Assembly (NCBI GenBank): GCA_964553535.1
Contig: CAZKLK010000046.1
Coordinates: 1-11,940, forward strand
DNA: 11,940 nt
DNA from: JALHSV01 sp964553535
GTDB taxonomy: Bacteria; Nitrospirota; Thermodesulfovibrionia; Thermodesulfovibrionales; SM23-35
Direction: 5' to 3'
In this document: one piece after another, positions 6,630 to 11,940 of the stretch
Layout: each line of letters begins with the position of its first letter
Position numbering within the stretch: position 1 is the first letter of the stretch
Notes under the pieces: generated by a model
What the model was told of the DNA's origin: nothing
Seen by the model: only the letters and a program-made list of their open reading frames with translations
The model's database searches: none
Program-made: the position numbers and the translations under genes

Positions 6630-9320
6630 ATGAAAAAATTATCGACTTTTGAAGACCTGGACGCCCTCCGCAAAAGACTTTCCGGTGAAGGAGTCTTAAC
6701 CCCCGGTAGGAAACGGTTTAAAATCTGCTGTGGAACTGCCTGCAGGGCGAATCATTCAATGCGCTTGGTGAATGAACTCCGCTCCGGGGTTCAGAAGAGC
6801 AACGCCGATATTGAAATCGTAACAACCGGTTGCCAGGGCCTCTGTCAGCTTGGCCCTCTTATGATAGTTGAGCCTCAGGGTTATTTCTATCACAGTGTCA
6901 AACCGGAGAGAGCGGAGGATATCATAGAACATTCTCTAAAAGATGGCAAGCCTTTGTGGGATCTTCTTTTCAGGCGGTCTCTTGGAGAAAAACCGGCATA
7001 CGGTGTCAATGAGGTGCCTTTTTACCGGAAGCAACAGAGAATCGCTTTGCGGAACAACGGCAGGATAGACCCCGCCAATATTTTTCATTACATTGCGGTG
7101 GGCGGCTACAGGGCTTTAGAAAAGGCGCTTTCAAAAATGCTCCCTCAGCAGGTTCTCGAAGAGGTGAAATCCGCAAACCTGCGTGGCAGAGGAGGCGCCG
7201 GGTTCCCGGCGGGAGTTAAGTGGGAGCACACCGGAAAAGCCTCCGGTTCGGTAAAGTTGGTTATTGCGAACGGCGACGAAGGGGATCCCGGCGCGTTCAT
7301 GGACCGGTCAATTATGGAGGGCGATCCGCACAGCCTGCTTGAGGGAATGATCCTTTGCGCGTATGCAATCGGCGGTCAAAAAGGGATTATTTACGTCAGA
7401 CATGAATATCCCCTCGCGGTAAAGCATCTGCATATTGCAATCGAGCAGGCGAATGAATTAGGCCTTCTGGGAGAGAACATCCTTGGCGCGGGATTTGGTT
7501 TTAACATACAGGTGAGGGAAGGCGCAGGCGCTTTTGTATGCGGCGAGGCAACCGCTCTTGCGGCTTCTATTATGGGGGAGCGCGGGTTCCCGAACCCGAG
7601 ACCGCCCCGTTTATCCGAGCCCGGCGGCGGGCCATGGGGATATCCTTCCAATCTAAACAATATCGAAACATATGCATGTGTCCCACCCATTATTGAAAGA
7701 GGCGCTGCCTGGTTCCTTAAGATGGGCACGGCGGCCTCCCCGGGAACCAAGGTATTCGCCTTGACCGGCAAGGTAAGAAATACCGGCCTTGTAGAGGTTC
7801 CCATGGGAATAACACTGAGGGAGATCATCTTTGACATCGGCGGCGGAATTATCGGGAACAAGAAGTTTAAGGCGGTTCAGACCGGCGGGCCTTCCGGCGG
7901 TTGCGTACCCGAACGGTTTCTTGATCTCCCGATTGATTTCGATTCTCTTGTAAGAGTCGGCTCCATGATGGGTTCCGGCGGCATGGTTGTCATGGACGAG
8001 GATACCTGCATGGTCGATATCGCAAAATTTTTCCTCTCCTTCTGTCAGGCGGAATCGTGCGGAAAATGTTATCCATGCAGGATTGGCACTTATCAGATGC
8101 TCCGGATACTTGAAAAAATAACGTCGGGGCAGGGCGAGGAAGGGGATATCGAGAAACTTGAAAGCCTCGGCAGATATATTAAAAACAGTTCCCTGTGCGG
8201 ACTCGGCAAAAGTGCGCCTAATCCCGTTCTGACAACAATTCAGCACTTCAGGGAGGAATACGAAGAACACATCAAAGACAAATACTGCAGCGCATTTGTA
8301 TGTCAGGGTCTCGGGCAGGTCTTGATCAATGCGGACATCTGTTACCAGTGCAAAAGGTGTGTGGATATCTGTCCGTATGAAGCAATCAGGGAATCAGGGG
8401 AAGGGGTGTTCTACGTTGATCAGGTGCTCTGTCAGCGATGCAAGGCATGCTTTTCAGTATGCCCTCTCGGCGCGATTGAGATACGCGAGCAGCCGGTTGT
8501 TTTCATTGATAAGGAGGCCTGTTATTTCTGCAGGAATTGCATTAACGTCTGTCGGGTTGACGCTATTAAAGAGACGTCGACAGGTTTTATAATCGACACG
8601 GCGGCATGCAAAAAATGCGGCGACTGTTTCAAGGTTTGCCCGATGGGAGCTATCCGGTTTCTGAAGGAAGCGAAGATTATCAGGAAGAAAATCGCCGCGC
8701 CTGTTCCGGTATTTGTCCCGCAGGAGGAGGCGGTTGCGGGGGTGACGGTGGATGAAATACGGAAGAGCGCCGAGGAGAAGTCTTGCGCAGTCCAGCGGGG
8801 ACTCGCGTTTATTGAAGAATTCATCGCAGGGCCCATGTGCGGCAGATGCTATCCGTGTTCGCTCGGCGCCGAAGAAGCAAAGATAAGGCTGATCAGGCTG
8901 AGTCAGCGTCTTGAGTCCGCAGCGGAGTCTGATATCGAGGCCCTGAACAGGATTGCTTTTTTTATGACGGAAGGCTCCTACTGTAAAAAAGGCAGGGATG
9001 CCGGCAGGTTCCTGTCCGGCATCCTCGAGTCGGCGCGTGAAGAATTCGGGCTTCATCTTTCCGGAATCTGTCCGAGGAGGGAATGTATCAGTTCCATAGA
9101 GTATGTTGTCAATCCCGACCTTTGCATTGCTTGCGGAGCGTGTGTGAAAAGGTGCGCATATGATGCGATTCAGGGGGAAAAAGCCGAATCTTCCGGGGGA
9201 TTCCTGCCGTTTCAGATAAAAAAGAATGTGTGCGTAAGGTGCGGGGACTGCGTGAGCTGTTGCCCGACCGGCGCTATCGAGATCATCTCGCGGATCAGGG
9301 AACAATTGATTGCTACATAA
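6630..9320 (+). CDS. nuoF: Giant NuoF/HydB-like NAD(H)-binding flavoprotein with nine predicted Fe-S clusters
   Basis: Soluble FMN flavoprotein that should exchange electrons with NAD(H). Domains in order over 896 residues: thioredoxin-like [2Fe-2S] (C33, C38, C68, C72); FMN/NADH core (about 120-360) with RGRGGAGFPAGVKW at 185-198, NGDEGDPGAFMDR at 214-226 and CGEATAL at 304-310; SLBB domain (about 365-455); cluster-N3 domain (C477, C480, C483, C523); C-x4-C pair (C553, C558); ferredoxin with C571/574/577/581 and C601/604/607/611; second ferredoxin with C631/634/637/641 and C660/663/666/670; a Lys/Pro/Val linker (about 680-725); a second N3-type domain (C737, C740, C743, C785) with pair C814/C819; and a third ferredoxin with C832/835/838/842 and C868/871/874/878. 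Ordinary HydB ends after the first ferredoxin at about 600-630 residues. The DEGDPGAF form fits HydB/HndC/formate-dehydrogenase types more than respiratory NuoF. The ribosome site is weak. Confidence 0.93.
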   Translation: MKKLSTFEDLDALRKRLSGEGVLTPGRKRFKICCGTACRANHSMRLVNELRSGVQKSNADIEIVTTGCQGLCQLGPLMIVEPQGYFYHSVKPERAEDIIEHSLKDGKPLWDLLFRRSLGEKPAYGVNEVPFYRKQQRIALRNNGRIDPANIFHYIAVGGYRALEKALSKMLPQQVLEEVKSANLRGRGGAGFPAGVKWEHTGKASGSVKLVIANGDEGDPGAFMDRSIMEGDPHSLLEGMILCAYAIGGQKGIIYVRHEYPLAVKHLHIAIEQANELGLLGENILGAGFGFNIQVREGAGAFVCGEATALAASIMGERGFPNPRPPRLSEPGGGPWGYPSNLNNIETYACVPPIIERGAAWFLKMGTAASPGTKVFALTGKVRNTGLVEVPMGITLREIIFDIGGGIIGNKKFKAVQTGGPSGGCVPERFLDLPIDFDSLVRVGSMMGSGGMVVMDEDTCMVDIAKFFLSFCQAESCGKCYPCRIGTYQMLRILEKITSGQGEEGDIEKLESLGRYIKNSSLCGLGKSAPNPVLTTIQHFREEYEEHIKDKYCSAFVCQGLGQVLINADICYQCKRCVDICPYEAIRESGEGVFYVDQVLCQRCKACFSVCPLGAIEIREQPVVFIDKEACYFCRNCINVCRVDAIKETSTGFIIDTAACKKCGDCFKVCPMGAIRFLKEAKIIRKKIAAPVPVFVPQEEAVAGVTVDEIRKSAEEKSCAVQRGLAFIEEFIAGPMCGRCYPCSLGAEEAKIRLIRLSQRLESAAESDIEALNRIAFFMTEGSYCKKGRDAGRFLSGILESAREEFGLHLSGICPRRECISSIEYVVNPDLCIACGACVKRCAYDAIQGEKAESSGGFLPFQIKKNVCVRCGDCVSCCPTGAIEIISRIREQLIAT

Positions 9321-9342
9321 ATATACGGGTTACCGGCATAGC

Positions 9343-9350
9343 AAGGAGGT
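9343..9350 (+). promoter_or_regulatory. Shine-Dalgarno site of the nuoG-like gene
   Basis: AAGGAGGT lies 4 nt before the ATG at 9355 and overrules the in-frame ATG at 9310, which would overlap the end of nuoF. Confidence 0.8.
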
Positions 9351-9354
9351 CGTG

Positions 9355-11403
9355 ATGGAAACCATGGTCAAGCTCCAAATTGATGGAAAAGAGGTAATTG
9401 CGCCGGCCGGCATGAATCTTATTGACGCGGCCGAACGTGCCGGCATCCATATTCCGCATCTCTGCTATCTGAAGGGCATGAGGGGTTTCGGGGCGTGCAG
9501 GCTGTGCCTCGTTGAAGTGGAAGGCATGAAGACTCCTCTCATCGGATGCAATACGAAGGTGAAAGAAGGCATGATTGTTCATACGCAGACCGACAGAGTG
9601 CGCGAAATAAGGCGATTTGTGCTCGACCTTATCCTTTCCATCCATCCTATGGATTGCCTGACCTGCACAAAGGCCGGCATATGCAACCTTCAGCGATATG
9701 CCTATGAATATGAGCTGAAAGACACCTCCTTCACGAGGAAAAGGATGGGTTATCCGATTGACGAGGTGAATCCATTTATTCGGAGGGATCCGCACTATTG
9801 TATCCTGTGCGGCCGGTGCGTAAGGATTTGCAAGGAGCAGGGAACCAGGGTCCTTGATTTTATCGGGAGGGGCATTCATGCCGAGATCGGCACGGCCTTT
9901 AGCAAGCCCCTCCACGAATCGGGTTGCACATTCTGCGGCAGTTGCATTGATGCCTGTCCTGTAAATGCGCTGCCGGAGGCGGACAGATGGCGGAAAGGGA
10001 GGGAGTGGGAGTATGAAAAAATCCGCTCCGCGTGCCTTTTCTGCGGGTGCGGCTGTGACATCCTTGTCAGCATGAAGGATGGCTTAATCCAGAAGATCAA
10101 TACAGGCGCCGATCCTGGTTCGGCAAAAAAATATATATGCGCTTATGGCCGGTTTGGGTATGATTATCTGAGCGCGGAAACACGGCTCGCTTCCCCCCTC
10201 AAAAGGGTCAACGGTACGCTGAAAGAGACATCATGGAAAGACGCTCTCGGCATAGCGGCTGCCAAATTGAAGGAGGCCGGCGGGAATGCCGGCTTTGTGA
10301 GCGTTGCCGGGATGCTGAACGAGGATGCCCTGACATTAAAGAGATTTGCAAAGAACGTCGTCAAAACAAAACATTACGATACAACGCTGAGCCTTTACTC
10401 GGACATTCATTCGCTCAAGGCTTCCGACTCGTCACTAATTACAACGTCTGACCTCATTGTTCTTGTCGGATTAAACCCTTCGCAATGGAAAAAAATATTG
10501 CCCGCTCTTAATGCTTCGATAAGAAAAAGGGTTCACAGAGGAGGGAAGCTTATTATCATCAATTCGGATATTGAGGCTTCCGAAACACGGATTCACGAGG
10601 TAGCCACAGTGAATCTGGAGGGGGATGAAATAAGCCTTTTAAAGGGCCTTGCGAAAGCGCTTATCGGGAAAGGGGCAAAAGCCGATATTCAGATGGAATC
10701 GGCTGTTGCGGACGCTGAAATTTCAAAGGACATTGATAAGGCGGCGCAGCTTATTCTCGAAGCGAATGCCCCCCTTATTTTTACCTCTCCTGCGCTGTTT
10801 GACGCAGCGGCGAACCTCGCTTTAATTAAAGGGAAAGTAATTTCAGTGGTTTTGGAGAGTAACGCCAGGGGCATTGCGCTGATTGGTCTTTCGTCCGAGG
10901 GCAAGAGGTATCAGGAAATGATTTCCGGCGGCATGAAGGTCCTTTACGCTGTAGGCGATATCCCGGTTGCGGGCAGACCCAGGACCGATTTTCTCATAGT
11001 GCAAACGTCCCATATGACTGGGCTCGCCGGCCATGCGGATTTAGTCCTGCCTTCAACCGCTTCTTATGAAACTGAAGGCACCATGGTGGATTATCTTGGA
11101 AGGTTCAAGGAAGTTAAGAAGGTAGTCGAGTCATATGGGTCATCCAAAAGCCACAGGGATATTTTTATCGCGCTCTCGAAGATTCTGAAATCTCCGATCA
11201 AGAAACCGACTGAAGCGGAGATAAAGAAAGCGGCAAAAGCGAAAGTGAAACATACATTCAGTCCCTTTGACAGAAAAGACGGCTTTGATCTTCCGGCTAA
11301 AGAATTTAAAGTGTTCATACAAAGTATTAATGCCCCTGTGCTGCATGGCAGAAGGCTTTCGTGGCTTCTTGAACTTATGACAGGGAAAGCCGCGGCAGCC
11401 TGA
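9355..11403 (+). CDS. nuoG: NuoG/FdhA-like iron-sulfur subunit with degenerate molybdopterin domain
   Basis: Electron-carrying subunit of the NuoEFG-type complex, 682 residues. Motifs in order: N-terminal [2Fe-2S] (C37, C48, C51, C65); His-Cys cluster (H97, C101, C104, C110); two ferredoxin clusters (C149/152/155/159 and C191/194/197/201); and the [4Fe-4S] at the entry of molybdopterin enzymes (C227, C230, C234, C262; ACLFCGCGC and YICAYGRFG). The rest is a molybdopterin-oxidoreductase fold, recognised by RLASPLKR, TSWKDALGIAA and the NuoG-like end LPSTASYETEGTMVDYLGRF. After C262 there is no cysteine at all and no in-frame TGA, so the Mo/W ligand of formate dehydrogenases is absent; the usual C-terminal dinucleotide-binding domain is also missing, replaced by about 75 Lys/Ala-rich residues. 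The ATG at 9355 is chosen from its AAGGAGGT. The gene is 34 bp after nuoF and closes the operon. Confidence 0.92.
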   Translation: METMVKLQIDGKEVIAPAGMNLIDAAERAGIHIPHLCYLKGMRGFGACRLCLVEVEGMKTPLIGCNTKVKEGMIVHTQTDRVREIRRFVLDLILSIHPMDCLTCTKAGICNLQRYAYEYELKDTSFTRKRMGYPIDEVNPFIRRDPHYCILCGRCVRICKEQGTRVLDFIGRGIHAEIGTAFSKPLHESGCTFCGSCIDACPVNALPEADRWRKGREWEYEKIRSACLFCGCGCDILVSMKDGLIQKINTGADPGSAKKYICAYGRFGYDYLSAETRLASPLKRVNGTLKETSWKDALGIAAAKLKEAGGNAGFVSVAGMLNEDALTLKRFAKNVVKTKHYDTTLSLYSDIHSLKASDSSLITTSDLIVLVGLNPSQWKKILPALNASIRKRVHRGGKLIIINSDIEASETRIHEVATVNLEGDEISLLKGLAKALIGKGAKADIQMESAVADAEISKDIDKAAQLILEANAPLIFTSPALFDAAANLALIKGKVISVVLESNARGIALIGLSSEGKRYQEMISGGMKVLYAVGDIPVAGRPRTDFLIVQTSHMTGLAGHADLVLPSTASYETEGTMVDYLGRFKEVKKVVESYGSSKSHRDIFIALSKILKSPIKKPTEAEIKKAAKAKVKHTFSPFDRKDGFDLPAKEFKVFIQSINAPVLHGRRLSWLLELMTGKAAAA

Positions 11404-11405
11404 GG

Positions 11406-11424
11406 CCGGGGCTAACAACCCCGG
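11406..11424 (+). terminator. Possible terminator hairpin after nuoG
   Basis: CCGGGG and CCCCGG form a perfect all-GC 6-bp stem with a 7-nt loop, beginning two nt after the nuoG stop. The following bases (ATTGTCGGTT) are not a proper U-run, so it is a weak intrinsic terminator at best, or a 3'-end stabilising hairpin. Confidence 0.4.
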
Positions 11425-11471
11425 ATTGTCGGTTAGGATTAAGGGTTTCGCCTGCACTGCCCGTCTGTTGT

Positions 11472-11485
11472 CCGCAAAAATGCGG
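11472..11485. other. Small hairpin CCGCA-AAAA-TGCGG
   Basis: A perfect 5-bp stem with an A4 loop, followed on the plus strand by GAAAAAC rather than U. On the minus strand it also lacks a U-run. The function is unknown; it may be part of the 3' end of the nuoG mRNA. Confidence 0.35.
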
Positions 11486-11502
11486 GAAAAACTTCAGTGT
11501 AA

Positions 11503-11519
11503 CCCCTTAGTTATAGGGG
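11503..11519. other. Small hairpin CCCCT-N7-AGGGG
   Basis: A perfect 5-bp stem with a 7-nt loop directly before the first palindromic repeat. It may be the outer part of that repeat or an independent hairpin. Confidence 0.35.
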
Positions 11520-11523
11520 AACC

Positions 11524-11615
11524 GTTATCGCGAGGAGCCCCACAGGTCGCGGGATGACGCGGCAATCTCTGCAGCTGTCAAAGGATTGAGATTGCTTCAC
11601 TTCGTTCGCAATGAC
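11524..11615. repeat. Palindromic intergenic repeat, copy 1 (diverged)
   Basis: The inner arms GCAATCTC (11562-11569) and GAGATTGC (11588-11595) are perfect inverted repeats. The outer arms GTTATCGCGAG (11524-11534) and TTCGCAATGAC (11605-11615) match at 8 of 11 positions. The architecture equals copy 2. The 28 bp at 11588-11615 are an inverted match (24 of 28) to 11648-11675. This arm pattern resembles dispersed palindromes seen in intergenic DNA of several anaerobic lineages. Confidence 0.75.
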
Positions 11616-11624
11616 TTTATTTAC

Positions 11625-11765
11625 ACCCAAATCCAGCGATAAGAATTGTCATTGCGAGTGCAGCGAAGCAATCTCGTCGTATGAAAGGAGATTGCCACGC
11701 ACCTTGCAGGTGCTCGCAATGACGCGTTTATCAATCGTTCGAGATAGTTATCGCTGGATTTGGGT
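11625..11765. mobile_element. 141-bp MITE-like unit with perfect 18-bp terminal inverted repeats
   Basis: ACCCAAATCCAGCGATAA (11625-11642) is the exact reverse complement of 11748-11765. The unit encloses palindromic repeat copy 2 and has no room for a transposase, so if mobile it would be non-autonomous. No target-site duplication is obvious at its ends. The terminal repeats could instead be the outer stem of a long palindrome. Confidence 0.5.
11648..11723. repeat. Palindromic intergenic repeat, copy 2
   Basis: The outer arms GTCATTGCGAG (11648-11658) and CTCGCAATGAC (11713-11723) and the inner arms GCAATCTC (11668-11675) and GAGATTGC (11688-11695) are perfect inverted repeats. A further palindrome GCACCT-TGC-AGGTGC sits on the right side. 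The whole could fold into a long branched hairpin in RNA or single-stranded DNA. Confidence 0.8.
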
Positions 11766-11781
11766 TGCAGATATTGCAACT

Positions 11782-11818
11782 CACAAATGAACGGGTACGG
11801 ACACCCTAAAAATTTGTG
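11782..11818. other. Nested hairpin near the right edge
   Basis: CACAAAT (11782-11788) pairs with ATTTGTG (11812-11818), enclosing GGGT (11793-11796) and ACCC (11803-11806) around a 6-nt loop. A T6 run begins 7 nt downstream on the plus strand. It could be a poor terminator or the end of an insertion element; the central GGGTACGGACACCC looks like a subterminal transposon motif, but I cannot assign a family. Confidence 0.35.
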
Positions 11819-11829
11819 TTAGGAATTTT

Positions 11830-11863
11830 TTAAAAGTGAACTCTTTAAGAATTAAAAGTGAAC
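11830..11863. repeat. 12-bp direct repeat with 22-bp period
   Basis: TTAAAAGTGAAC occurs exactly at 11830-11841 and again at 11852-11863, in an AT-rich stretch. The 22-bp period is about two helical turns, as in tandem protein-binding sites or subterminal transposase sites. Confidence 0.6.
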
Positions 11864-11940
11864 CGTTGATCGAAGGAGAAATATTAAGGATATAAGCGAA
11901 GCGCAGACGTATAGATGCACCTCTGCCATGTCTATTTCTT

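Larger units (their letters stand above)
11404..11940. other. Non-coding, repeat-rich region after the nuoEFG-like operon
   Basis: I see no convincing gene in these 537 bp. It holds three small hairpins (to 11519), two diverged palindromic repeats (11524-11723) with an 18-bp terminal inverted repeat pair around the second, a further small hairpin at 11764-11780 (GTTGCA/TGCAAC), a nested hairpin, and an AT-rich right edge with a direct repeat. A short minus-strand reading frame open at the window edge and stopping at 11852 could be the tail of a gene outside the window, but its 29 or so residues are not recognisable. Confidence 0.7.

Noticed and set aside
7653..8270. 205-codon minus-strand open frame opposite nuoF
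   Set aside because: It lies opposite the conserved SLBB/N3 region, with no recognisable motif and no ribosome site.
8454..9305. 283-codon minus-strand open frame opposite nuoF
   Set aside because: It is antisense to a clearly conserved gene; its translation shows no domain and looks like a reflection of Cys-rich plus-strand codons.
6630..9320. [FeFe]-hydrogenase catalytic subunit within the cassette
   Set aside because: No H-cluster motifs (TSCCPxW type) occur in any of the three proteins; the extra cysteines all fit ferredoxin or N3 patterns.
9355..11403. Active formate dehydrogenase alpha subunit
   Set aside because: No Cys or Sec exists after residue 262 and the C-terminal cofactor domain is missing.
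11524..11765. CRISPR array
   Set aside because: The repeats are inverted and nested, differ in sequence and lack regular unique spacers; no cas gene is present.
11915..11940. Start of a plus-strand gene at ATG 11915
   Set aside because: Only eight codons are visible and no suitable ribosome site precedes it.

Overview
The window looks like chromosomal DNA from a strictly anaerobic, Gram-negative-type bacterium of moderate GC content, most like the Desulfobacterota (former Deltaproteobacteria, Syntrophales-like) or Nitrospirota. This rests on the housekeeping order yicC-remA-gmk-rpoZ-coaBC-(TPR)-aroQ-Xaa-Pro peptidase, on a soluble NuoEFG set very rich in iron-sulfur clusters, and on a dispersed palindromic repeat with GTCATTGCGAG and GCAATCTC arms. 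The lineage is an inference from gene content, not a sequence match.

Positions 9-5927 (minus strand) form one tightly packed eight-gene operon read right to left: yicC (RNase-like YicC protein), remA (DUF370), gmk (guanylate kinase), rpoZ (RNA polymerase omega with a long charged tail), coaBC (coenzyme A synthesis), a TPR protein, aroQ (shikimate pathway dehydratase) and an M24 Xaa-Pro peptidase. gmk and coaBC start with TTG inside the end of the gene before them, so translational coupling is likely. A good sigma70-type promoter lies almost on top of the yicC start codon, predicting a nearly leaderless mRNA. An inverted repeat spans the yicC stop codon.

Positions 5928-6083 are a divergent promoter region. 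Positions 6084-11403 (plus strand) encode a three-gene cassette of peripheral NADH-dehydrogenase type: a 24-kDa [2Fe-2S] NuoE/HydC-like protein, a very large NuoF/HydB-like flavoprotein and a NuoG/FdhA-like protein. The NuoF-like protein is the most unusual object here. After the normal FMN/NADH core, its cluster-N3 domain plus two-cluster ferredoxin unit is duplicated at a constant offset of 260-262 residues, with a further two-cluster ferredoxin between the copies. Cysteine motifs for nine Fe-S clusters can be counted in one chain. The NuoG-like protein keeps motifs for five clusters but has no cysteine after residue 262, no selenocysteine codon and no room for the usual C-terminal cofactor domain, so it should not be a formate dehydrogenase. 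No membrane arm, hydrogenase or other catalytic partner is encoded in the window. The likely role is a soluble NAD(H)-ferredoxin electron-transfer or electron-bifurcating module whose partner lies elsewhere.

Positions 11404-11940 hold no convincing gene. They contain three small hairpins after nuoG, two diverged copies of the palindromic repeat (one inside a 141-bp unit with perfect 18-bp terminal inverted repeats), a nested hairpin, and an AT-rich stretch with a 12-bp direct repeat at 22-bp spacing that may be the edge of another mobile element.
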